Shown here one piece after another: positions 51,911 to 63,621 of a DNA stretch of 64,000 nucleotides. The notes under the pieces are model-generated. The model worked only from the letters and a program-made list of their open reading frames with translations. It did not search any database and was not told the DNA's origin. This DNA is from Acer yangbiense (Eukaryota; Streptophyta; Magnoliopsida; Sapindales; Sapindaceae): the NCBI GenBank assembly GCA_008009225.1, contig CM017765.1, positions 9,362,001 to 9,426,000 of the forward strand, given 5' to 3'. Numbering within the stretch: the stretch's first letter is position 1; every line of letters begins with the position of its first letter. The position numbers and the translations under genes are program-made.

Positions 51911-54222
51911 CTCGTCCTTGCAACCGTCTTGCCGAGACATTAAAATTAAGTGCTTGGTGGGAGGCAACCCACCTAGGTAATTTCTTTTTAATTTTTGCTT
52001 TAGTTTTTAGTTTTTAGTTTTTAGTTTTCTAGCTTTTGTGTTTTGAGTTTCGAGTTCTTGCCCTCCATACTTTTTCTTTGTTCGTTGTCCATGCTTTTAA
52101 TGTCATACAAACATTGAGGACAATGTTTAGATTAGGTTTGGGGGCGTGAATTCGTGTTTGTTTTATTCTTTGAAAAACTCTGCGAAAAAAAGTGCCCTGT
52201 TTTGAAAATTTTCGAGGCAAATGTTTTGTTAAAACTGTATTGATTGGTGAGGAAATAAATTTTTCTGTTCATGCTAGGTTCTTTTATTTTTCGATACGAA
52301 TCCAATGGTATAAAGAACGGAAATATCTGGGCAGTGGTTTAAAAGTTATGAATGTTTCTTTGACCAAAGGTCATGGGCAATGCCCTATTAAGCGAAACAG
52401 TGCGTGCACTGTTTTCATCGTCTGTTTTCTCACTTTTTGGATTCGAATTTTGAAATATTTTCTAAATAAAAAGTGTGCATTTGCATGTCTATTATCTTTT
52501 TCTAAAATTTCGTTAACCTTTGTTAATTAATTTGAGAGATATGCATTAACGAATAGACATAGGTCAATTTCGAAAGTCATCAGTTTTTGAATTTTTGTCC
52601 TCTATGTTGAGAAGCTTCTTTTGTGTGCTTTAAGAGCCGTAACATATGCTTTATTCACTGAGTTTAAACTAACTTCTTGCCACTTAGAGTAGTGCATTGC
52701 ATTTTTCAAAACTTATGACATGCTCTTGATGTGATGGTGGATAGGAAGCTTAGTTGGATTGTCATGATTAATAGTGGAGACTACCCTTGTGAGTTCACTA
52801 AACCAAAAAGCGTACATAAATGACATACTATGAGGGTCCTATTGTTTCTACTCTTTAAACACTCAGTATGTTCTTAGCATTAGATTCGATCTCTATAGGT
52901 TGTACATTGAGCATTAAAGAACAATTCTCATAAAAAGATATCACATGTGGACTTTTCTCTTGATTTGGTTGAACCATTAGAAGTGATATAGGCAATGTGT
53001 GCTTGAACTCACTTAAAAGGCCTTAAATATTTCCTACCTTATGTGTGTGCTCCATAGCCCTGTTTGAAGCCAAACACAATAAGCCTTTTTCTTTCATCAC
53101 CCACATTAACTTAATCCCAATAAACCATAATTTAGCCATACCTTATAGCTTGGGATCATATAGAGAAAGTGATGAAAATGATTGAAGGAAGTTCGAAATG
53201 GGTGACTCGTGATGTGCATGTACCAAGAAAAAAAAAAGCAAGAAGACAAACACCAAAGTGGTGTCAAGAAGAAATGTATTGAAAAATTGTTGTATTAAAA
53301 AACAAAGAGAAAAAAAGAGAATAGAATGTTAATGAGTGCAATGAAGTCAATTTAAATTGCAAAGCTTGTATCTACTCAAAAGGAGTTCGACAAAGAGAGA
53401 GGTGAATTTTGAAGAATTGGACAACAACAAGTGGCATCATCCCACTTGTAAAGGAGACCAAAAGACTTGTGCGAAGCCGAAAAGGTAATGAAAGATTCTC
53501 ATGGTATGATCCTAGGTTTTTGAATTCCAATTTTCCGTTCTTTCTTAACCTTCACCCAATGGCCCCATTACAACCAAAGAAAAGACCTAATTGATCTTTT
53601 GGGGATGCTAGCTCGAGAGTAAGGTAAACGTGTGTTCTATCTTGTTCTTAATATTTGATTCTTTTCATGAGATCTTTTGCATACAAATCAAGCGTTCTTT
53701 CAATGATATATTCATATGCGATAATAATTTGAATTTTCTTGTGCATAATTTCATTCGCATATGCTTGATGAGTGAATTTGCCTAGGTTCTGTGTGAAAAT
53801 ATGAGAGATATATTGTGAGAATTAGAGTCGAGGCAAATTATATCTATGGTGTTTGACGATGCGTTTTTGAAGCTAAAGTATCTTGAGCATGGGATTTTCA
53901 TTCAAACTAGCAATGCATTCAGTTTTGTGACTTAATTTTAGTCTTTACTTATTGGCTCTAGCATGCATTGGCTTTGAATGGTACATGTGAATTTGTATCT
54001 TGATTATTTGGTTCTTCACAAAAATATGTTTGTGGGTAGCATTGCTGTAAACCCTCAGGAGACTAAACTCCTCCTACTAGGGTCACCTAGAGGTTTAAAG
54101 GCTTGTAGCATACGCTCAATGCTATCGTGTTCCCTACGAAAGTGGCTTAGCTTAAAATTTTTGTTTTTAGTTTAGTTTTTAGGTTTTGTTTTTATTCTAG
54201 TTTTGCTCGAAGACTAGCAAAA
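51911..54222 (+). other. G1 non-coding 3' interior
   Basis: Contains CTTGGTGGGAGGCAACCCAC at 51953-51972, TTAGGTTTGGGGGCGTG near 52132, the stretch at about 52200-52575 homologous to the CACTA interior, and A-rich sequence near 53230-53330. Small frames such as 53409-53594 show no recognisable domain. Its homologue in G2 is 31573-32459 plus 55954-59283. Confidence 0.75.
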
Positions 54223-54240
54223 GATAGGTTTGGGGGTATT
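54223..54240 (+). other. G1 polypurine tract
   Basis: GATAGGTTTGGGGGTATT lies directly before the 3' LTR, preceded by GCTCGAAGACTAGCAAAA, a context common before gypsy 3' LTRs in plants. Confidence 0.8.
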
Positions 54241-55948
54241 TGATCGGTCATTTATTGTATATGTTTTTTATCCCCATTCCTCCAATCAATTGCTTGTTTC
54301 TCGAGTCTTTTTGGGTTTTAATTTGTGTGTTTGAGCATTTTTCAGGTTATTGGATCCAAATGAGGTATTTAAAGTATTTCAGAGAAAAAAGGTGATTTTG
54401 GGTGATTCAAGGGGCTTTTATGCAATTAGCCATCAACTGCCATAAAAACCGCTGTGAATTTCCACAGCGGAGCTCTGAGCGCCTACAAAAACAGTGTAAA
54501 CCGCTGCCAAAACCGCTCTGGCTTTCGCAGCGGTAGTCGCAGCGGTAGCCCATCACAGTGCAGATCATCAATATTGCGAGGCCCATATCTCTCAGCTCCG
54601 ATAGAATTGTGTGTCCTACCACCTATAGATTTGAAGCCCCGAAAGTCTAGTTTCCAACCCAATTACGGATTGTCAATCCGAATTTTCTAGAAGACGTTAT
54701 ACCCATTTAAGTGCCCAAAGGTCAGATCAGTCAGTCATAAAATCCGTGAATACTTTCGGGATTTGTTTCGCAAGTTGTCGGAACGGGAAATATTACCTTC
54801 TTGGACATGTGTGAGAGTCTTGGGAAGAAAGTAGACATCTAATCCTTATCTTCCTTCAATAAGTAATCAATTTGGATGGATTAGGAAAGAAATAGAATTC
54901 CAAATAGGCTTGTATTCTTAAAGGGAATAGATTTCCTTGTTGTTTAAGGTCATGGCTTTGCATCTACACCTATTTAATCCCCTTTGAGCCCTAATTTCGG
55001 GAGACCAACTAGAGAGCCAGCCAAGGGATGTCCCAAGCCACCAAGGGGGCCGTCCCCCATCACCATCATCCATCTTTACACATCGAGGGTTTGCAAGACG
55101 AAGAAGACTCACCATGGAAGAAGAGAAGAAGTCGTTGAAGGCCTCAATGGGTTTTATCTCCTCTATCTCTTGTCTTGTTATTTTCATGATGTGTAACTAA
55201 CTCCATACTAGGGAGTCAATGGTAACCTCTATGAATACTCTTTGTTAGAATTGACTATATTTTCTTAATTCAAGTTTTGATTCATTCAATTCATCCTATA
55301 TCTTAATTCTTTATTCTTGTTGATGCATAGTTTTATGCTAGGTAGGAATTTAGGGTTTTTGATTGTGATTTATATCTCAAGTTTTTGAGTTAAATTAAAT
55401 TATAATTGAGAGCCAATCTTTAATTGAATGGATAAAATTAGCAACCCCAAGTTTTTGGGACGCAATTTTGGTTCACTTGTTCTTTTGCTTAAAGGGTTTT
55501 TGGTTGTGATTTATATCTCAAGTTTTTGAGTTAAATTGAATTATAATTGAAAACACTTGATTCATCCCATTATCATACGGTAACAATCATACTTAAGATA
55601 AGAACGAACCCTTAACTGGATTAACATATTTTATCAAAGTCAATTCGAAGCATTGAGTAAACGTAGTTGGGGAGCATTGATGGCCTAGTCCTCTTACCTC
55701 TTGATCACATTCACATATTCTTGTTAATTGCTTTCTTAGATAATTTTGTTCTAAACCAATCATTCACTCAATCAATCAATTGCTCAATTTCAAATCTCTT
55801 GGATACTGTTAATTGCTTAGCTTTAATTAGAACTAGTTTAATCGGTAAATCACTTTTCCTCGTGGGAACGATCCCTACTTGTAGCTGTACTTATCTCACG
55901 ATTCGTGCACCTGCGAGTTAGATTTTTATAACACGATTTTACACATCA
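54241..55948 (+). repeat. G1 3' LTR (1708 bp)
   Basis: TGATCGGTCATTT...ACACATCA. The inverted CCGCTG/CAGCGG cluster at 54448-54548 has one extra GTCGCAGCGGTA unit compared with the 5' LTR. Followed by the duplication TGGAT. Confidence 0.94.
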
Positions 55949-55953
55949 TGGAT

Positions 55954-56220
55954 GCCTTAATTGACTTTGTGGACAAACCTTTAGAAATGATTTTAGGCAA
56001 TGCATGTTAAAACCCACTAAATTGGCCTAAATACTTCCAATCCCTCTAATGTGTGTGCTCCATTGCCCATTTGAAGCCAAACACAATTAAGCTTTTCATT
56101 CATGAACCATATCAACATAAACCATATAGCCTATACACTAGACTTACCTTGTACCAAATGGTTTGCTAAAGCTTAGGGGTTGAATGTAAGCTTTGAGGAG
56201 TATTAAAATGTAAGGCGTGT
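55954..56220 (+). mobile_element. G2 gypsy internal 3' region, fragment B
   Basis: Continues fragment A after G1. It shares GTGTGTGCTCCAT and TTTGAAGCCAAACACAAT with the G1 interior near 53040-53080. The final CGTGT is the target duplication of the next solo LTR. Confidence 0.75.
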
Positions 56221-58358
56221 TGATCGGACCAAAATTGGTATGATTTTGGCCCTCACTTTCTTTTCTTTATGCTTAATTCTTGGGCGTTATCCCGTAATTT
56301 AATGGTGTAAATTAAGTATTTTCAGGTATTTACAAAGTTCAAGGGCATTTGTGTAATTTTGGTCAATTGGGGGCAAAAGTGTAAAATGTGAGGGAAGGTT
56401 TGAAGTTATCGTGAATAAGTGAGAGATCAAGGGACCTAATTGTAATTTACCGAGCAAAGAGGCAAGCAAGCGCCACGTCACTTAAGTGAAACGGTGCACT
56501 TTGATGTGGGTGTGGCTTCTAAGCACACCCCAAGCCACCTCTAAATGCGCCCCATATGAGTCAAAGAGCAAAGCATCTGAATGCACCCCATACCCCTGCT
56601 GATTGCACCCCAAAGAAGATAGCGCAAGCGTGGCCTAAGTGACTAAGTGCAACCTCTGAACGCACCCTACCTCTCTGCTAAGTGCACCCCACAATAGGTA
56701 AAGAAGAAGCTGTTGCGCGCACCCCATTCCACTGCTGAATATACCCCATCTTCTTCAACCTTTCTTCTTCTTCTCCACGCGATGAGCAACCATGGCCACT
56801 CTTCATGCCCTAACTGCAACAGTCGCCATTCTGGCGATCCAAGACCCACCGTCGGCCGGTTTTCATCCCAAACGGACGGTGAACCTAACAGCAACATGAT
56901 AAGTCCATTTTCGACATCCAAATCGGTCAAAATCCGCAGCCACCAAATCACGCCTCTTCCTCCCTTTTATCGCCATTTTCCCAAACCACAACCAAACCAT
57001 GTAAATCGATGTCGCGGTTTGCATTTTGATGTCGCCATGGCGACATAGAGTGTTTTTGGCCCAGATTGAGTCGCAATTTAGGGTCGCCCTAGTGTCGCCA
57101 TTGAAAGCAAGTAGCGACCTCTTCTCTGTCAAATTCTGATAGGTGTGGAAAATTACGTAATGCACCATTCTTGAGGACTAAATGGTAACTTGCCATGGTC
57201 ATAGGGTGTTTTGGTAATTTACCACCCGAGACCTAATTTGAAAAGCCTATAAATTCATCACTATTTTACAACTCTTAGCAACTCTTGACAACCAAGAAAC
57301 CTCCTTTCTATCATTCATAATCCCACCATTTCTCTTCCACCCTAAACTCAACATCTAGATTACCTTCCCTAAATCATTCCTTTCTTCCCATCTTCTCCAT
57401 ATATCTCCTTAGTCATTTCCCATTTGACTCCACCTATCTAGACACATCTTCATCATCCACTCTTTGCACAAGGAGCATCAAAGGAAAGGAAAGGATCAAG
57501 CTTACAAAATGAGGCCCAAGGGTGATTTCCTAATCTTTTACTTGCCTTCCCTTTGATTGTAATATGTGTAATTAAACCCCCTTTCTAGGGTTTTGATGTG
57601 AGAACATTTGGATTGGGTTTTGCTTAAGCTTTAATATATTTTAATCTCTATTTTGTGTTCTATTCAATTTATAATTAGATTCTATGCATTATATAATTGA
57701 CATGTATATCCACTAGTTGATTATACTCTTGTTTAGGATAATTTTTTATATAATCTTGATTGGATTGACACCCTTGATGGATTGAGAACATAGTGAGTGG
57801 AATAGATCGTCGGAGGGTATATCAACCGTGATTATCTAAACCGTTAATTGTAACAAACCGATCTCGTCATGATCCCCTCTCTTTAATCGGTTAGGCATTG
57901 TGATGGAAAGTTGTTTAGGGTTCATAGTAATGGTCTAAACACATGCTAGAAAACAATTGGTTAACATTTGTGAGGTTGGTTCACTAAGGTAGCTTGAGAA
58001 GCACTTCCTGTAATCCACGTGCGATCCCATTAATTTTCTAGCAATTCTATTAATTGTTTATCCCACAATATCTTATCTAGATTTGTTGAGCATCTTATTT
58101 TCTTAGTTTTATTAGGTTTATTTTACATGTATGTTTGATGGCTTGACAAACCATACAACCATCCATTTCTTATGATTTATTTTATTGCATTTATGAATTG
58201 TTAATTTATTCAACTATCACTCTAATTCCCTGTGGAACGAATCCTACTTGCCACTTTACTAATTTTATATCTAAGTGGATTTCTAAGTGGTGAAATCGGT
58301 TTTCAAAATGAACACATTTAAAAATAACATTTTGTTGAGTACACAACGACGCTCATCA
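56221..58358 (+). mobile_element. Gypsy solo LTR (2138 bp) inside G2
   Basis: TGATCGGACCAAAATTGG...GCTCATCA with a perfect duplication CGTGT (56216-56220 and 58359-58363) and no interior. It is homologous to the G2 3' LTR; the right half (from about 57240) is nearly identical and the left half (U3) much more diverged. U3 has degenerate TGCACCCCA units between 56510 and 56750. TATA-like CTATAAATTC occurs near 57248. Confidence 0.93.
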
Positions 58359-58363
58359 CGTGT

Positions 58364-59265
58364 ACCTAGGCAAGTATGTATGTGCAAACACATAAAAAAG
58401 ATGAAATGCAATGCTTGAAAAGAAAAGAAAAGAAAAGAAAAGCAATGCAAAAGAAAGAAAGAAAGAAAAAAATGAATGAGGCACTAAGGGCCTAGATGAA
58501 TTATATGGAATTAAATGAGCTACTCAATGAAAATTAAGAGTAGAAAATGCACATATTAAATTGCAAGCCTAGACGCCAAAGTGTGGAATATGCAAAGTTG
58601 TAATGAGCAAATTGTGCTTAAAATATAATGTAAGCCTTAGTGTGACCTTTGGGTGTTTGTTATCAATTCTTCCCATTTATCGACTCACCACTCACCACTC
58701 ACCTTAGGCCCCATTACAACCAAATTAAAGACCTATTTGATCTTTAGGGATGTCCACTTTGAAAATTTTGGTTGATGCATGTTCTTTTCAGTTCATGGTT
58801 TTCAATTCCATTCATGAGACATATTTTCAGAATTATGTTTTTAAATGATCATGTGCAATTATATTTGATATCTTGAACATAAACTCTTATTGCATATCGA
58901 TTGTGAGTGAAACCTAGGAATCTGTACGAAAATGAGAGAATCCGGTGAGGATTAGATGTCGAGGTGAATTACATTCTTTTCCTAATTGCACTCTAGTCTT
59001 AAAGCTTGAGCATCTTGAATGTAGGATCGTGTTGCGTGCAATGTGTACTTAGAGTGGCATGATTTTAATCTTCATTTAGCATCTCTTACATGCATTATTT
59101 TCTAATGAGCACAACATTGGTTAAATCTCTTCACTTTTTGTTTTGCAAGTCGAATATTGACTTTTGAGTCTTTTTCAAAGAGTTGGTACTTAAATGTTGA
59201 TTGTGTGATATTTAGAAACATGTCCATTAGTGCTTGTTGTTTGTTTTGCTCGAGGACAAGCAAAA
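58364..59265 (+). mobile_element. G2 gypsy internal 3' region, fragment C
   Basis: Homologous to the G1 interior from about 53215 onward. It includes purine microsatellites, (AAAAG)n at 58417-58442 and (AAAG)n at 58449-58468, and ends with TTGCTCGAGGACAAGCAAAA ahead of the PPT. No gene seen. Confidence 0.75.
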
Positions 59266-59283
59266 GATAGGTTTCGGGGTATT
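59266..59283 (+). other. G2 polypurine tract
   Basis: GATAGGTTTCGGGGTATT lies before the LTR, one base different from the G1 tract. Confidence 0.75.
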
Positions 59284-61389
59284 TGATTGGACCAAAATTG
59301 GTATGATTTTGGCTCTCATTTCCTTCTCCTTTTGCGTGTTTCTCGGGCAATATCCTATGATTTAATTGTGTGAATTAAGTGTTTTTAGGTATTCATAAAG
59401 TTCAGGGGCATTGAAGTAATTTTGGAGAAATAGGGGCAAAAATGTAAATTCTGAAGAAGGTTTGGAGTTTATCGCAAATTTAGAAGAGTTCAGGGGAGCT
59501 GTCTGTAAATTGCCACACAAAGCAGGCAAGCGTGCCATGTAGGACACATGAAACGATGCGTTTCAGTGGGTCATTGGGCCTTTGAACGCACCCTTGCCCA
59601 TTTCTGCACGCGCCCTATCAGTGCTCAATTTAAATGAAACAGTGCATTTCATATTAGCAAGCAGCCCAAGACGCGTGGCCTAAACGCATAAGCCTAAAGA
59701 GTTGACCTATCTGATCAGGTGCAGCCCGTGGCACCCCATGCTTCTTTTAAATGCACCTCAGATGAGACAATAAGAGGCAGGTTGTGCGTACCCCAGCCCA
59801 GTTCTAAAGGCACCTTATCTTCTTTACCATCAGCTCTTCATTCTCACGTGAAAGATAGCCATGGCACCTCCCTTAAACCCTAACTGCAGCTGTTGGAAAA
59901 CAGCCTTCCCGTCACCATTTTCAACCGATTTTTGACCCAATCAAACGGTGACCTCACCGTGGGTCCGGTTGTTGCACTTTCTCGGGCTGGAATCCAATCT
60001 CCAATTCACACCTAATCTCCCCTACGTTGCCCTTTTGTCACCATTTGCTCGTTTGATGTCCCCATGGCGACAGGGAGTTATTTGGCACCTGATGGAGTCA
60101 CCATTTGCATCGCCCAAGCATCACCATGAACCCAAAACCGCGACATTCACTCTGTCAATGGCTGATTTGGTGTGAAAATTACAAGATGCACCCTTCTTAT
60201 GGACTAAATGGTAATTTGCCATGCAAGAAGGGTGTTTTGGTAATTAGCCATCCATGACCTAATTTGAAATGCCTATAAATTCATCACTATTTTCCATTTT
60301 AAACAACTCTTGACAACTCTTGACAACCATGAAACCTCATTTCTACCATTCCTAATCCCACCATTTCTCTTCTACCACAAACTTAACATCTAGATTACCT
60401 TCCCCCAATCATTCCTTTCTTCCCATCTTCTCCACATATCTCCTTAGTCACTTCCCATTTGACTCCACCTATCTAGACACATCCTCATCATCCACTCTTT
60501 GCACAAGGAGCATCAAAGGCAAGGAAAGGATCAAGCTTACAAAATGAGGCCCAATGGTGATTTCCTAATCTTTTACTTGCCTTCCCTTTTATTGTAATAT
60601 GTGTAATTAAACCCCCTTTCTAGGGTTTTGATGTGAGAACATTTAGATTGGGTTTTGCTTAAGCTTTAATATATTTTAATCTCTATTTTGTGTTCTATTC
60701 AATTTATAATTAGATTCTATGCATTATATAATTGACATGTATATCCACTAGTTGATTATACTCTTGTTTAGGATAATTTTTTATATAATCTTGATTGGAT
60801 TGACACCCTTGATGGATTGAGAACATAGTGAGTGGAATAGATCGTCGGAGGGTATATCAACCGTGATTATCTAAACCGTTAATTGTAACAAACCGATCTC
60901 GTCGTGATCCCCTCTCTTTAATCGGTTAGGCATTGTGATGGGAAGTTGTTTAGGGTTCATAGTAATGGTCTAAACACATGCTAGAAAACAATTGGTTAAC
61001 ATTTGTGAGGTTGGTTCACTAAGGTAGCTTGAGAAGCACTTCCCGTAATCCACGTGCAATCCCATTAATTTTCTAGCAATTCTATTAATTGTTTATCCCA
61101 CAATATCTTATCTAGATTTGTTAAGCATTCTATTTTATTAGTTTTATTAGGTTTATTTTACATGTATGTTTGATGGCTTTACAAACCATACAACCATCCA
61201 TTGCTTATGATTTATTTTATTGCATATAGGAATTGTTAATTTATTCAACTATTACTCTAATTCCCTATGGAATGAATCCTACTTGCCACTTTACTAATTT
61301 TATATCTAAGTGGATTTCTAAGTGGTGAAATCGATTTTCAAAACGAACACATTTAAAACATTATTTTGTTGTGCAAAACAACCGCATCA
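59284..61389 (+). repeat. G2 3' LTR (2106 bp)
   Basis: TGATTGGACCAAAATTGG...CCGCATCA. The next five bases, TCATT, would be the target duplication, but the left end of G2 is not found in the window, so this is unproven. It is homologous to the solo LTR at 56221-58358. TATA-like CTATAAATTC occurs near 60272. Confidence 0.88.
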
Positions 61390-61475
61390 TCATTCCTACT
61401 TTATTAATCTTTCTACCTGGTATACTAACTTTATCATTCCTACTTTATTAATCTTTTTACTTGGTATACTAACCT
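61390..61475 (+). repeat. 44-bp direct duplication beside the G2 LTR
   Basis: Two adjacent copies beginning TCATTCCTACTTTATTAATC and ending GGTATACTAAC, with two or three differences. Confidence 0.8.
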
Positions 61476-61493
61476 TTCTGATAGTTTTTGCAG

Positions 61494-61910
61494 CAACTCT
61501 ACCAGTTTCTACTCCTACTTCTTCTTCAGTAGAGCTCTAAAGGACTTCTCCAGTCAGTTCTCCGATTCTTTCTCTTGTTACCAGTGTTAGTGCTCCATCT
61601 AGGTCCAGCCAGCCTGCTCTAATTCTACCTCCAGCTCCAGCGAGGTCTCCTTTGCGCTCTATTCCTCCACTTCCTACCCTGCCCTCAGCATGCCTCACCC
61701 TAAAAGAGATGACTGAAAGGGTTGCCAAGGTTCGGGGTTCCCCTAGTCTGGTTATAGGGCAGCAGGTGACAACTCTGAAGGAGGCAAACATTGCTGCCAG
61801 GGCTGAACTAGAGGATGCCAAGAAAGACCTAGCTCGGTCTGAAAAAAGTATAGCCTACCTGAGAGGAGCAGGGAAGATGCCTTGGTAGACTTGGAGCGGT
61901 TGAAGCGCGC
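61494..61910 (+). pseudogene. Coiled-coil protein pseudogene, 5' part
   Basis: The left edge follows a pyrimidine-rich stretch and TTTTTGCAG, which looks like a splice acceptor. The frame gives a Pro/Ser-rich segment (SPVSSPILSLVTSVSAPS), broken by one TAA at 61538-61540. It then becomes a heptad-rich helix (LKEANIAARAELEDAKKDLA). A shift of frame near 61860 is needed to continue EDALVDLERLKRA into 63542. It could be a host gene or a retroelement Gag/plant-mobile-domain type protein; I do not recognise it. GC content and codon use look more gene-like than the neighbours. Confidence 0.5.
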
Positions 61911-63536
61911 TGTAAGGATTCCCATATCTTGATTGGCTTATTTCGTGGACAAACCACGTGTTGGGGATTGTATGTAAGGGTAGCTTAAGTGGTTAAGACC
62001 CTCTCATGTCCTCAAGGTTGATAAGCACAAAAGGTAAACTTCTATGTGCTTAATTTGCTTTGAAGAGATTTAGTTAGCACACACACACTTAGCATACTTG
62101 ATCATGTGTGCATTCTCTTCACATGTCACTTTACACACTAGCACTTTGATTGTTATATCTTGTTGTGTGTATATATGCTTAGTAATTCATTTCCCGATAG
62201 TGTTCGAAAACGTCCGCGCGTGCACTAGAATGTGCTTGGTTTTGCGCGAAGATCGCCCATGGAGAATGCCCTTGGTTTTCACCTCTGTTGGTGATCAACG
62301 GTTATGATCGGCAGCCTGGCCGCCAAATGAAACCGCTGTTTGCATCCAGAAGTATCTGGAGCAATTCTACAGTCACGATCAGCGGTCACGACCGCCATTC
62401 GAAACCGCTGTTCATACCTGATCGATTTAATATCTCGGGTTTGATTCGGCGGTTGGATCAGCGGTCACGAAACCGCCGAATGAAACCGCCGTTGTTCCCC
62501 TGTTCTTCTCGGGTTCAATTCGGTGGTTATGATCGGCGGCCTAGCAACCGATTGAAACCGTCGATCGGTGCGTTTCAAGGGCAAACTTGTCTTTTCACAT
62601 GCCCAATTCTTGATGTCTATAAATATCTTACTTTCTCATTCTCTGATTAAGTTTTTTGAGTCTTTAGAACCCTAAACTTCAAAGAGAGATTTTTGAGAAA
62701 AAATCAAATTAAGAACTCACCTTTAAACACTCAAATCAAATCCTTTTTGCATCAAAGTTCATCTTGCATTCATCCATGATTGGGTTTGCATCATCACAAC
62801 TTGCTTGGTAAGATTTTGATTAAGTTCATCTTGTTTTAGTATTTTTACTATCAAGCATATTCTCTTTAATTTACTTGTATGTTTTTTATCATATGATAAT
62901 TACAAGAATAGAGAATTAATTGTGATGAATTGATTGAGTGTTGTTTTGTGATTGCTAATTAGGTTTTTGATTAATCTTGATTAGCTAAGCTATTTGAAAT
63001 GTCATTTAGCAATTGATATCTAGGGTTGATTTAATTGATTATATCATCATCCTAGATAAGCATCTAAGGTTACCTAGCCTTGTTTGTTATTTGAATACTT
63101 ATACATATTCACATAGGTTGCATAATCTCTTCATAGAGAATTAAGTCTTGAGGCTAAGATTGCTTAGGCCTCAAGCAATTGGACTAGAGCCACTTTTAAA
63201 GGCTCGAGTGGTAGAAGTGGGGGGTTATTGACCAGAGTGTTAGACGAGGTCTACATAGGTTGTAAACTCCATTTCAATTAGTGGATTTCGAGGTCTGAGT
63301 GTGGCGCACTAAACAGCCCGTGGTTTTTCCCAGTGGTTGGGTTTTCACGTATACATCAAGTGTTATTTAAATTCCGCACTATATTACACTTGCTTGTATT
63401 TTTGACTAGTAGGGGCATTTTCGTAAAATTGACTTGCATGCGAAAATTGGGTAATAATAGTTAAAATCTATTCCCCCCCCCCCCCCCCCTCTAGATATAT
63501 TTATCATACACACCGAGCGTTATTGTATTACTTTCA
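61911..63536 (+). mobile_element. S2: copia-family solo LTR (1626 bp)
   Basis: TGTAAGGATTCCC...CTTTCA with a perfect duplication CGCGC (61906-61910 and 63537-63541). The CCGCCG array (62292-62570) is eroded by CG-to-TG and CG-to-CA changes. A run of 17 C (63473-63489) replaces the 7-8 C seen in the other copies. Confidence 0.94.
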
Positions 63537-63541
63537 CGCGC

Positions 63542-63620
63542 CCTGGATACAGAGACAATTAGGTCGCTTCGCCGTCATGAGGAGATGGAGGGTCTGAAAA
63601 GGGAGAAGACCGTGCTTCTA
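63542..63620 (+). pseudogene. Coiled-coil protein pseudogene, 3' part
   Basis: It continues in phase with EDALVDLERLKRA across S2 as LDTETIRSLRRHEEMEGLKR, again charged and helical. It stops where a different AT-rich sequence begins at about 63622. Confidence 0.5.
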
Positions 63621-63621
63621 T

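Larger units (their letters stand above)
32460..55948 (+). mobile_element. G1: non-autonomous Ty3/gypsy element, split by C2
   Basis: The element has a 5' LTR (32460-33433 plus 50635-51356), a tRNA-Asp-like PBS, 2.9 kb of internal sequence, a PPT and a 3' LTR (54241-55948). A perfect duplication TGGAT lies at 32455-32459 and 55949-55953. LTR ends are TG...CA, the first changed to TC in the 5' copy. It has no RT, integrase or protease, only a 140-residue Gag-linker-like frame. It inserted into G2, which has a homologous 3' interior. Confidence 0.93.

Noticed and set aside
53409..53594. 61-residue frame in the G1 interior
   Set aside because: No domain, poor context, and the region is non-coding 3' interior by comparison with G2.
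56221..61389. A single gypsy element bounded by the two related LTRs
   Set aside because: The left LTR has its own perfect CGTGT duplication and no PBS follows it, so it is a solo LTR inside G2 and not the G2 5' LTR.
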